Source: Cutibacterium avidum ATCC 25577 | GTDB taxonomy: Bacteria > Actinomycetota > Actinomycetes > Propionibacteriales > Propionibacteriaceae | Assembly (NCBI RefSeq): GCF_000227295.1 | Contig: NZ_JH165054.1 | Coordinates: 860,948 to 924,947, forward strand | Length of the DNA stretch: 64,000 bases | Direction: 5' to 3' | Part shown: positions 36,908 to 45,065 of the stretch, piece by piece | Position numbering within the stretch: position 1 is the stretch's first letter | Layout: each line of letters begins with the position of its first letter | The notes under the pieces: generated by a model | Databases searched by the model: none | Told to the model about the DNA's origin: nothing | Seen by the model: only the letters and a program-made list of their open reading frames with translations | Position numbers and translations under genes: made by a program

Positions 36908-38094
36908 GCGTCGTCATCAACAACATCGGTCTGCTGGTCACCAACGATCCATCCGTCAGCGGTGATGGCCTCGGACAGATCCGTGACGCAGCCGTCGTCA
37001 TCGACGGAGATCGAATCGTCTGGGTGGGGCGCTGTGCCGAGGCTCCCGCAGCCGATTACCAGGCCGACATGACGGGAGCCTGCATCATCCCCGGTTTCGT
37101 CGATTCCCACAGCCATCCGGTCTTCGCGGGGGATCGTAGTGACGAGTTCGACGCGCGGATGAACGGTCAGAAATACGAGGCCGGCGGGATCCTGCGCACC
37201 GTTCGACGCACCCGGGAGGCGTCCGTCGGGCTGCTCGATGCTGTCATGACCGGGATCCTCGACGAAATGGCGCTCGGTGGAACGACGACTGTTGAGGCCA
37301 AGACGGGGTACGGGCTCGACGTCGAGACGGAGGTCAAGCTGGCGCGAGTGGCCAGTTCTCACACCGACGAGGTGACCTTCCTGGGCGCCCACGTCGTCGG
37401 ACCCGAGTACGAGCCGGACGAGTACGTCCGTCTGGTGTGCGGGGAGATGCTGCAAGCCGTACGTCCCTATGTGCGCTGGATAGACGCCTTCTGCGAGACC
37501 GGCGCCTTCGACCCCGACCAAACCATGGAGATCCTGCACGCAGGCAAGGATGCCGGGTTGGGGCTTCGTCTCCATGCCGCTCAGTTGGGGCCCTCCGAGG
37601 TCATTCCGCAGGCCTGCGAGCTGGGTCTGGCTTCAGTAGACCACTGCACGTTTTTGAGCGATGAGGACATCGACGCCATGAAGGCCACCGACACTGTGGC
37701 TACCCTGCTCCCGGCCGCCGAGTTCAGCACCAAACAGCCCTACCCCGACGCCAGACGTCTTCTCGACGCCGGGGTGACGGTGGCTCTGGCCACTGACTGC
37801 AACCCCGGAACCGCCTTCACCTCGTCCATGCCGTTCTGCCTTGCCATCGCGGTGCGGGAGATGGGCATGACGCCCGAGCAGGCTCTCTGGGCGGCGACGG
37901 CAGGAGGTGCGGCAGCCCTGCAACGCGACGACGTCGGCGTCATCAAGCCGGGAGCCCGTGCGGATCTGGTGGGTTTGGCGGCCCCGTCGTGGCTGCACCT
38001 TATGTACCGCCCAGGAGTCCCTCTCATCGACAAGGTCTGCCGGGGCGGACGACTGCTCACGTTGACCCAACCACGGCTGAGACTCGACGGTTGA
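36904..38094 (+). CDS. hutI: imidazolonepropionase
   Basis: A 396-aa metal-dependent amidohydrolase: GFVDSHSHPVFAGDRSDEF (HxH), TVEAKTGYGLDVETE, TFLGAHVVGPEYE, HAAQLGPSEV and ALATDCNPGTAFTSSMPF. It opens imidazolonepropionate to formimino-glutamate, the step between HutU and HutF. GTG start overlaps hutF by 4 bases. hutH follows after 134 bp with its own RBS. Confidence 0.94.
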   Translation: MSVVINNIGLLVTNDPSVSGDGLGQIRDAAVVIDGDRIVWVGRCAEAPAADYQADMTGACIIPGFVDSHSHPVFAGDRSDEFDARMNGQKYEAGGILRTVRRTREASVGLLDAVMTGILDEMALGGTTTVEAKTGYGLDVETEVKLARVASSHTDEVTFLGAHVVGPEYEPDEYVRLVCGEMLQAVRPYVRWIDAFCETGAFDPDQTMEILHAGKDAGLGLRLHAAQLGPSEVIPQACELGLASVDHCTFLSDEDIDAMKATDTVATLLPAAEFSTKQPYPDARRLLDAGVTVALATDCNPGTAFTSSMPFCLAIAVREMGMTPEQALWAATAGGAAALQRDDVGVIKPGARADLVGLAAPSWLHLMYRPGVPLIDKVCRGGRLLTLTQPRLRLDG

Positions 38095-38228
38095 CCGGCA
38101 CGACCACCGTCGCTCCTGATCCCCTTCGTGCTCGACACGGGGTCAGTCATGGCGACGGCCCAGAAGACATACCCAAATACACGCGATCGCCACGACACCG
38201 TGGCACTCACGACAAGGAAGTGACGACC

Positions 38229-39764
38229 ATGAATCCAGCCACCATTGACGTCGGTGCCCCACTCACTCCCCACGACATCATCGCCATCGCCCGGTCAGGG
38301 GCCCAGGTGACGGTCGGAGACGACGCGATGGAGCGGGTGAAGCGAGCCTCCGACCTCGTTGAGAGTCTGGCCGACGACCCTGCCCCTCATTACGGGATCT
38401 CCACGGGCTTCGGCGCGCTAGCCTCTACCCGAGTGCCCCGTGACCATCGCGTGGCCCTGCAACACTCCCTTATCCGTTCCCACGCCGCCTCGACCGGGCC
38501 ACGGGTGGAGACCGAAGTCATCCGCGCCATGATGACTCTGCGTCTCAAGACCATGGCATCTGGCCACACCGGAGTGCGCCCGGAGGTCGTCACTGCCTAC
38601 GCTGACCTGCTCAACTCTGGGCTGGTGCCGATCGTCGGGGAATACGGGTCCCTTGGGTGTTCGGGCGACCTCGCCCCGTTGGCCCACTGTGCCCTCGTCC
38701 TCACCGGGGAAGGGACTGTCCTGACCCCCGACGGTGGTGAGGTCGACGCCGCCACCGGTCTTGCCCAGGCCGGGCTGACCCCGATCGCGCTGCGTGAGAA
38801 GGAGGGGCTGGCCCTCATCAACGGGACCGACGGTATGCTCGGCCAGCTGATCATGGCCCTCGCCGACCTCGACGTCCTCGTCCCGACGGCTGACCTGGCC
38901 ACCGCCATGACCGTCCAGGCTCTCTGCGGCATCGACCGAGTTTTCGCCCCCGATCTGCAGAGCTTGCGTCCCCACCCCGGACAGGGGGTTTCAGCTGCCA
39001 ACATCCTCGCCCTGCTGGAGGGGTCCGACCTCATCCAGGCCGGTCGGGAGGGTGCCGTCAAGCGCGTCCAGGATGCCTATTCGCTGCGGTGCGCCCCGCA
39101 GGTTCACGGAGCCGTGCGCGACACCATGGCCCACGCCCTTCAGGTGGCGACGGTCGAGTTGGCCTCGGCCGTCGACAACCCGGTCATCACTGACGACATG
39201 CGCGTGGAGTCCAACGGTAACTTCCACGGTGCACCGGTGGCATATGTGCTCGATTTCCTGGCAATTGCCGCAGCCGACCTCGCGTCGATGAGCGAGCGCC
39301 GCACTGACCGTATGCTCGATCCGGCACGCAACCGCGACCTTCATCCCTTCCTAGCCGAGGATCCCGGTGTCGACTCCGGTCACATGATTGCTCAATACAC
39401 CCAGGCCGGCATCGTCTCGGAGATGAAGCGGCTGGCCGTCCCGGCGTCGGTGGACTCCATCCCGACGTCGGCCATGCAGGAAGACCACGTCTCGATGGGA
39501 TGGTCGGCGGCCCGCAAGCTGCGCCGCGGGATTGACGGCCTGGGAGCCGTCATTGGCATCGAGATCCTGACCGCCGCCAAGGCTATTCAGATGCGGGGTG
39601 TGGAGCCGTCGAAGCCGGTAGCCGACGTCATTGCTCGGATGCGTCAGACGATCCCTGGCCCCGGACCGGACCGCTTCCTCTCCCCCGAAATCGACGAGGC
39701 CCATCGCTTGGTGGCTTCTGGTGAGCTCCTCGAGGTCGTGCGACAGAAGGTGGAGATGGGCTGA
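38229..39764 (+). CDS. hutH: histidine ammonia-lyase
   Basis: A 511-aa lyase converting histidine to urocanate. The cofactor-forming tripeptide that becomes MIO is Cys144-Ser145-Gly146 in EYGSLGCSGDLAPLAH; the reference Pseudomonas enzyme has Ala-Ser-Gly. Other blocks: YGISTGFGALA, LQHSLIRSHA, NGTDGMLGQL, SLRCAPQVHGA and NFHGAPVAYVLDF. RBS AAGGAAG precedes the ATG. It ends the hut cluster; the CRISPR regulatory element starts 34 bp after its stop. Confidence 0.94.
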   Translation: MNPATIDVGAPLTPHDIIAIARSGAQVTVGDDAMERVKRASDLVESLADDPAPHYGISTGFGALASTRVPRDHRVALQHSLIRSHAASTGPRVETEVIRAMMTLRLKTMASGHTGVRPEVVTAYADLLNSGLVPIVGEYGSLGCSGDLAPLAHCALVLTGEGTVLTPDGGEVDAATGLAQAGLTPIALREKEGLALINGTDGMLGQLIMALADLDVLVPTADLATAMTVQALCGIDRVFAPDLQSLRPHPGQGVSAANILALLEGSDLIQAGREGAVKRVQDAYSLRCAPQVHGAVRDTMAHALQVATVELASAVDNPVITDDMRVESNGNFHGAPVAYVLDFLAIAAADLASMSERRTDRMLDPARNRDLHPFLAEDPGVDSGHMIAQYTQAGIVSEMKRLAVPASVDSIPTSAMQEDHVSMGWSAARKLRRGIDGLGAVIGIEILTAAKAIQMRGVEPSKPVADVIARMRQTIPGPGPDRFLSPEIDEAHRLVASGELLEVVRQKVEMG

Positions 39765-39797
39765 CTTTTCCCGCGTTTGTGGCCCCGGTAGCGTGAG

Positions 39798-39886
39798 ATG
39801 TGCTCTGCCCATGCAGAGGTGAGCCATTGTTCGGTTACGTGACGTCCCTACCGGGGGCATCTTCCCCGCCGCTGCGGGGGTTGACA
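39798..39886 (+). ncRNA. hidden mini-CRISPR: CreR-like Cas-regulating RNA (psi-repeat, pseudo-spacer, psi-repeat)
   Basis: Psi-repeat 1 (39798-39825) matches the array repeat at 19 of 28 positions and keeps the exact handle GTGAGCC. Its stem CTCTGC-CCAT-GCAGAG is fully paired although two base pairs differ from the array stem, so the changes are compensatory. Psi-repeat 2 (39859-39886) matches at 20 of 28, including TCTTCCCCGCC and GCGGGGGT. The gap is exactly 33 nt (39826-39858), giving the array period of 61. The pseudo-spacer seed fits the cas promoter (next entry). Known: such mini-CRISPR RNAs guide Cascade to repress cas or toxin promoters. Transcription here is inference; no strong promoter is visible. 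Confidence 0.75.
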
Positions 39887-39922
39887 TCGACATGGTTGAA
39901 GTGACTGAAATCTAATTCCTAA

Positions 39923-39956
39923 CTTGTTAGGTTAGCTTCATTTTTTCTGATACTAT
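39923..39956 (+). promoter_or_regulatory. cas operon promoter overlapping the predicted Cascade target
   Basis: A -10 TACTAT (39951-39956) lies 32 bp before the cas3 ATG at 39988, with RBS GAGGAAG between. The -35 is weak (TTAGGT, 39927-39932, spacer 18). The pseudo-spacer of the upstream mini-CRISPR matches from 39924: TTGTT, mismatch, GGTTA, mismatch. The preceding AAC (39921-39923) would be the PAM. A 32-nt protospacer would span 39924-39955, covering -35 to -10. The palindrome CCTAACTTGTTAGG (39918-39931) overlaps it and could also bind a protein repressor. Confidence 0.65.
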
Positions 39957-39958
39957 GC

Positions 39959-42781
39959 ATGCCAACACCAAACGCGAGGAAGCGACAATGCTCAACACGT
40001 GGTCTTCCCCCAGCACGGTCCTGCTGGGGGAAGACGAACGAGGAAGCCGACTGGCTCCCCGTCGTCCAACATCTGGAGGACGCCGCCGGCGTCATGCCCG
40101 AGGTGTGGAGACTCCAACCGAGATCCATCAGATCACTGCTGTCGGACAGTCTTGGCGGCGCGGAAGCCGCCCAGGCGTTCGAATGCTTCCTGGCGGGCGT
40201 ACACGACGTCGGCAAGATCAGCGCCGACTTCGCACACATGGCACGATTTCCCCGCCGCAACGGGACGTCGACGAGCTACCTGTGCGACCGGATGGAACAT
40301 CAGGGATTCGTCATACCGACGCCCGAGCGCCCGATTCCTCACGGCACGGTGGGCCAGATCCACATCGAGTCCTGGTTGCTCGACCGCTACCGCCACCAGT
40401 CACCACGGGCACGTCGGTGCGCCCGCAACATTGCATCCATCATCGGGGGCCATCACGGGACGAACCCGACGGAGGGCGACATCGAGGAGTTGAGAAGTGG
40501 ATTGGCCAGGGAGGACGACCTCTGGAGGACCACCCGCGACGAGGTCATCGACACCATGGCCGCACACACGGGAGCCGATCAGTTTCTTGGCGACTGGATG
40601 AGCTCTCCCATCCCGATCGAGGTGCAGGTTCTCTCCGAGGGCCTCGTCATCATGGCCGACTGGATCGCCAGCTCGGAATCCCTCTTCCCCTACGACCTCA
40701 CCGATCCGACGCCGGACCGCGTCCGCAGAGCCATCGCTCGACTCCGTCTGCCTCGGCCCTGGCGGCCAGATACCGGCCCGGACACTGCCGACGACCTCTT
40801 CGCGAGGAGCTTTCCCGCACTGGCCCATGGCTCCCCCAATGCCATGCAGCGCGCGGCCGTGGAGGCAGCGGCGAGCATGACCAGCCCCGGGTTGCTCGTC
40901 ATCGAGGCCCCCATGGGTCAGGGCAAGACCGAGGCCGCGCTCATGTGCGCCCAGGTGCTGGCCCGCAGGTTCGGGCAGGGCGGCATCTTCTTCGGACTAC
41001 CCACGATGGCGACGTCCAACCCCATGTTCGGACGCGTGCGCGAGTGGCTCGACGCCGTCCCGGCCACCAACCCATCGAGCATCACACTGGCCCACTCGAA
41101 GGCCGGGCTCAACGAGGACTACCAGCAGCTCATGCCCTGGAATGCGTCGATGGCTGTCTATGACGAGGGCACCTCACAGCGCGAAGCCTCGGCGATCGTC
41201 CACGAGTGGTTCCTCGGCCGAAAACGCGCGATCCTGGCCGATCACGTCATCGGCACCATCGACCAGGCGTTGTTCACCGGACTCAAGGCCAAGCACGTCG
41301 TCCTGCGCCACCTCGGTCTGGCGAGCAAGGTCGTCATCATCGACGAGGTCCACGCCGCTGACGTCTACATGCGCGAGTACCTCAAAGTCGTCCTCGAGTG
41401 GCTCGGCGCCTACCGCACGCCCGTCATCCTCATGTCCGCGACCCTACCGCCCGCCCAGCGCGAGGAACTTGCTCTGGCCTACGCCAGAGGACGCCATGGA
41501 AAGCGTGCCACCATGGCGCTGCCCACCTCGGACGAGTACCCGCTCATGACCTGCGTCACCGACGACGTCATCCAACGCGGCACATCGGTCACGGCCCCGG
41601 CGCGCGGCATCACCATCGAGACGATGACCGACTCCCTTGACGATCTCGCGGCTCGGCTCAAGGAGCAGATGTCCGAGGGCGGTTGTGTCGGGGTCATCCG
41701 CGACACCGTCGCACGGGCCCAGGAGACCTTCGACGTACTCCGGCAGCGTCTCGACTGCGAGGTCGTCCTCGTCCATTCCAGGTTCGTCGCGCCACAGCGT
41801 GCCCGTCGGGAGTCCGACCTCGTCAGGCGTCTTGGACGCTCTGGCCAGGCCCGTCCTCATCGCATCGTCGTCGTCGGCACCCAGGTGCTCGAGCAGTCCC
41901 TCGACGTCGACTTCGATCTGCTCGTCAGCGACATCGCGCCCATGGACCTCCTCCTCCAGCGCATCGGCCGGTTGCATCGACACGACCGCGAGCGTCCGCC
42001 CCGACTTCGTGACGCCGTCTGTCTGGTCACCGGAGTCGACAGCTGGGACGACGACGGTCCGAGGTTCGGCCGTGGAATCGACCTTGTCTACGAACCGGAC
42101 GCCCTCATGCGCACCGCGGCCATCCTCGAGGATCTGCCGTCCGGTGAGATCTCGATCCCGCGGGACATCCCTCGACTCGTCCGACAGGCCTATCAGGAGC
42201 CCTTCCCCTGGCCCCACACCTGGACGGACAGGGGAGAAAAAGCCGCACTCGGTGCCAGGTCGAATCGTCAGTTGGCAGCGACTCGCGCCATGGCCTTCCG
42301 TCTGACCGATCCATTCGGCGCATCGAGCCTCATGAAAGGGCTCACCGACATGGCTTCCTCCGATCCCGAGAACACCCGCGGCCACGCGTCGGTGCGCGAC
42401 TCCGAGGATTCCATCGAGGTCATTGTCGTCCAACAATCCGACTCCGGACATCGGCTGCTCGACGACATCGGGGAATACTCCGGAACAGAGCTGCCGCTGT
42501 TCGGTGCCCCTGACGGCGATCTGGCCCGGGCCGTCGCATCGTGCACCGTCACCCTTCCCCGATCGCTGTCGAACCCTTGGGACATCGACAGGACCATCGC
42601 CGAGCTGGAGGCCGCGCCGATCGACCTCAGCTCATGGCAGACATCCCCGTGGCTTCGGGGACAACTCGTCCTCGTCCTCGATGCCCATGGCAATTCCACA
42701 TTGTTGGGACATCCACTCCACTACGATCACGATCAGGGGCTCATCGTCGAGCCCCTTCCCCAGAACGGAGCACCGGTATGA
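39959..42781 (+). CDS. cas3: CRISPR-associated helicase/nuclease Cas3 (type I-E), frameshifted near the start
   Basis: The body is complete: HD nuclease (AGVHDVGKISADF, IIGGHHGTNP), Walker A EAPMGQGKTEAAL, DEVH box IIDEVHAADVY, MSATLP and motif VI QRIGRLHRHDR. About 940 codons, usual for Cas3. The start is the problem. The RBS-backed ATG at 39988 gives MLNTWSSPSTVLLGEDERGS, while the expected LWGKTNEEADWLPVVQHL lies one frame over. Removing one base near 40024 (CTGCTGGGG to CTGTGGGG) would restore MLNTWSSPSTVLWGKTN. The ATG at 39959 that opens the long frame has no RBS and sits at or before the predicted transcription start. Either cas3 is inactive or there is a sequencing error. Confidence 0.85.
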   Translation: MPTPNARKRQCSTRGLPPARSCWGKTNEEADWLPVVQHLEDAAGVMPEVWRLQPRSIRSLLSDSLGGAEAAQAFECFLAGVHDVGKISADFAHMARFPRRNGTSTSYLCDRMEHQGFVIPTPERPIPHGTVGQIHIESWLLDRYRHQSPRARRCARNIASIIGGHHGTNPTEGDIEELRSGLAREDDLWRTTRDEVIDTMAAHTGADQFLGDWMSSPIPIEVQVLSEGLVIMADWIASSESLFPYDLTDPTPDRVRRAIARLRLPRPWRPDTGPDTADDLFARSFPALAHGSPNAMQRAAVEAAASMTSPGLLVIEAPMGQGKTEAALMCAQVLARRFGQGGIFFGLPTMATSNPMFGRVREWLDAVPATNPSSITLAHSKAGLNEDYQQLMPWNASMAVYDEGTSQREASAIVHEWFLGRKRAILADHVIGTIDQALFTGLKAKHVVLRHLGLASKVVIIDEVHAADVYMREYLKVVLEWLGAYRTPVILMSATLPPAQREELALAYARGRHGKRATMALPTSDEYPLMTCVTDDVIQRGTSVTAPARGITIETMTDSLDDLAARLKEQMSEGGCVGVIRDTVARAQETFDVLRQRLDCEVVLVHSRFVAPQRARRESDLVRRLGRSGQARPHRIVVVGTQVLEQSLDVDFDLLVSDIAPMDLLLQRIGRLHRHDRERPPRLRDAVCLVTGVDSWDDDGPRFGRGIDLVYEPDALMRTAAILEDLPSGEISIPRDIPRLVRQAYQEPFPWPHTWTDRGEKAALGARSNRQLAATRAMAFRLTDPFGASSLMKGLTDMASSDPENTRGHASVRDSEDSIEVIVVQQSDSGHRLLDDIGEYSGTELPLFGAPDGDLARAVASCTVTLPRSLSNPWDIDRTIAELEAAPIDLSSWQTSPWLRGQLVLVLDAHGNSTLLGHPLHYDHDQGLIVEPLPQNGAPV

Positions 42782-44436
42782 CGAGCGCCTTCAACCTCAT
42801 CGACGAGCCATGGATCGCGGTGCGACGTCCGGACAACGTCGTCATCGAGGTGTCGATCCACGACGCCTTCCATCAAGCGAGCAGTCTTCGCGGCTTGGCC
42901 GGGGAAATCCCCACCCAGGAGGCCGCCGTCCTGCGCCTCCTCCTCGCCATCGCCATCCGGGCCACCGCCGAGTACCGCAGTGACGACGAAAAGGTGGACG
43001 ACTGGGCGCAGTGGTGGGAGTCCGGACTACCGCTGCAGCAGATTGACGACTACCTGGGCCGCTGTCACGATCGATTCAACCTCTTTGACGACAAAGCTCC
43101 GTTCATGCAAGTCGCCGGTCTGCACACCAGCAAAGGAGGGTATTCAGGCCTGATCAAGATCATCAGCGAAGTCCCCCCGAACGACAAGTTCTTCACGACA
43201 AGGGACGGGCCTGGTATTGCGTCATTGAGTTACGCGGAGGCCGCCCGGTGGCTCGTCCACGCCCAGGCCTTCGACATCTCGGGCATCAAATCCGGGGCCG
43301 TCGGCGATCCGCGTGTCAACGGTGGCAAGGGGTACCCCATCGGGACGGGCATCAGTGGTCCCATGGGTATCGTCGTCATCGAAGGCACCAGTCTGGCCGA
43401 GACGATCCTGCTCAATCTCTTCCTCGAGGACGATCCGCAGACCGATGTCCCGGTCTGGGAGCGTCCACCGCAGACGGCAGCCCCCGACGCCGAGCACCCG
43501 GTGCCCACCGGCTGCGCCGATCTCTTCACCTGGCAGAGCCGCCGGGTGCGTCTCATCGCCGAGGCGGACCACGTCGTCGACGTCCTGCTGTGCAACGGCG
43601 ACAAGGTCGAATGGAAGTACTTGCTGCACAAGGACCCGTCGACCGCGTGGCGCTTCAGCGCACCCCAGACGAAGGCGGCCGGGGAGATCGTCTACATGCC
43701 CCGCAGCCACGACTCCTCCAGGGCCATGTGGCGAGGACTGGAGCCTTTACTGGCCCGCGAACCATCACCCGAAGACAGGCGCAGGAAGAAGGCCGGAGAG
43801 CCCGACAGGGCGTGGCTACGGCCAGAGATTCTCGAGCAACTCGCAATCCTCACCAGCGATGGCGCCCTGCCTGACGATCATCTCATTCGCATGCGGACCA
43901 TCGGCATGGAATATGGATCGCAAAGCGCAGTGGTGTCGACGACGATCGACGACTCCCTGCCGACGTCCTTGGCAGTCATCGCCAACGAGCAACTGGGACG
44001 GCTCGCCGTCGATTGCGCGCACACCGCCGAGTCCCTGGTGTTCGCCTTGCAGAACCTCGCTTCCGATCTGGCTGCCGCGACCGGCGATGAGTCGGAGGGG
44101 GTCCGCCCCCGAGCCGCCGAAGCCGGTTTCTCCGCCCTCGATCCCGCCTACCGAGAGTGGTTCAGTCGCCTCACGAGTACCACCGACGTCGATGCCGCAA
44201 CTCTGGCATGGCGCCGCACGGCTCGGCGGATCATGTGCGAGGTCGGCCTCCAGCTCTGCCGCGACGCCGGGTCGGCAGCCCTCACCGGACGCATGGTCCC
44301 GGTGCCCAACACCGAGCGAGACGACCTCATGGACCTCGCCCGCGCCTGGCAGCGATTCCTCTCCCGGATGCGCGCCAGCGCCCCCCTACCTGACGATCCT
44401 CAACGCGACACCAAGTCATCCTCGAAGGAGCAGTGA
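42778..44436 (+). CDS. casA: Cascade large subunit Cse1 (CasA/Cas8e)
   Basis: A 552-aa Cse1: FNLIDEPWIAVRRPDNVVIE is the family opening, followed by LRGLAGEIPTQEAAVLRLLL, HDRFNLFDDKAPFMQV and the L1-type loop region around GGYSGLIKI. This subunit reads the PAM and recruits Cas3. It overlaps cas3 by 4 bases (ATGA). A C-terminal four-helix bundle (ARAWQRFLSRMRASAP end) is present. Length matches the actinobacterial form. Confidence 0.93.
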   Translation: MTSAFNLIDEPWIAVRRPDNVVIEVSIHDAFHQASSLRGLAGEIPTQEAAVLRLLLAIAIRATAEYRSDDEKVDDWAQWWESGLPLQQIDDYLGRCHDRFNLFDDKAPFMQVAGLHTSKGGYSGLIKIISEVPPNDKFFTTRDGPGIASLSYAEAARWLVHAQAFDISGIKSGAVGDPRVNGGKGYPIGTGISGPMGIVVIEGTSLAETILLNLFLEDDPQTDVPVWERPPQTAAPDAEHPVPTGCADLFTWQSRRVRLIAEADHVVDVLLCNGDKVEWKYLLHKDPSTAWRFSAPQTKAAGEIVYMPRSHDSSRAMWRGLEPLLAREPSPEDRRRKKAGEPDRAWLRPEILEQLAILTSDGALPDDHLIRMRTIGMEYGSQSAVVSTTIDDSLPTSLAVIANEQLGRLAVDCAHTAESLVFALQNLASDLAAATGDESEGVRPRAAEAGFSALDPAYREWFSRLTSTTDVDAATLAWRRTARRIMCEVGLQLCRDAGSAALTGRMVPVPNTERDDLMDLARAWQRFLSRMRASAPLPDDPQRDTKSSSKEQ

Positions 44437-45065
44437 TGCCAGAACCATGGAATGACGTCAGCGCGGCGACGCTTGGCGCCGTCAACCACCTGCAGCGGGG
44501 CTATCTCGCCACACCGCGCGATCCGTGGGCGGTACGGACTCTGGCAGCCCTGCGCCATGCCGATGCGACCCGCCCGGGAACCGACCCGAATCTCTGGGAG
44601 GTGACCCTGGGCCACCTTCCGGACGATCTGGTGGGCCACGGGGCATCGCCGGCGACGTACGCCGAACGAGCCGTCCACGCCGCCGTCGTCCTCTACGCCA
44701 TCCATCAGCAGTCCCGGCCCGGGCCGATGCACGCCACCGGCATCGGATTGGGCCAGGCGGCTCGGATGCTCTCGGCGCGACGCTCGACGAGCACCGAGTG
44801 GGACCCCGGCACGGTCTCCCGGTTCCAGCACCTGTGCCGCGCCCAGCAGTGGGCCATCCGCCTCGAAAACCTCCGAGAGCTCGTCACTCTCATGCGATCC
44901 GAGGACGTCCCGCTCGACTACGGCCGACTCGCCGCCGACCTGTGGCGATTGCAGACCTCGGCATCCGACCGCGTCCTCCTGTCCTGGGGACGCCAGCTCC
45001 ACCACCTCCCATCCGACGCCCCAACCACCACCACCGAGAGCACAGACCAAGGAGAATCCCGATGA
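44436..45065 (+). CDS. casB: Cascade small subunit Cse2 (CasB)
   Basis: A 209-aa helical protein: WAVRTLAALRHADATRPGTD, AVVLYAIHQQSRPGPMH, GLGQAARMLSARRSTS and LRELVTLMRSEDVPLDYGRL AADLW. Basic residues on its surface contact the displaced DNA strand in known Cascade structures. ATG at 44436 overlaps the casA stop (TGATG) and has GAAGGAG; a GTG one codon earlier is possible. casC overlaps by 4 bases. Confidence 0.9.
   Translation: MPEPWNDVSAATLGAVNHLQRGYLATPRDPWAVRTLAALRHADATRPGTDPNLWEVTLGHLPDDLVGHGASPATYAERAVHAAVVLYAIHQQSRPGPMHATGIGLGQAARMLSARRSTSTEWDPGTVSRFQHLCRAQQWAIRLENLRELVTLMRSEDVPLDYGRLAADLWRLQTSASDRVLLSWGRQLHHLPSDAPTTTTESTDQGESR

Noticed and set aside
39887-39916. TTGACA at 39881-39886 as the -35 of the cas promoter
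   Set aside because: No reasonable -10 lies 16-18 bp downstream (TGAAAT region); TACTAT at 39951 fits the cas3 RBS and ATG better. TTGACA overlaps the end of psi-repeat 2.
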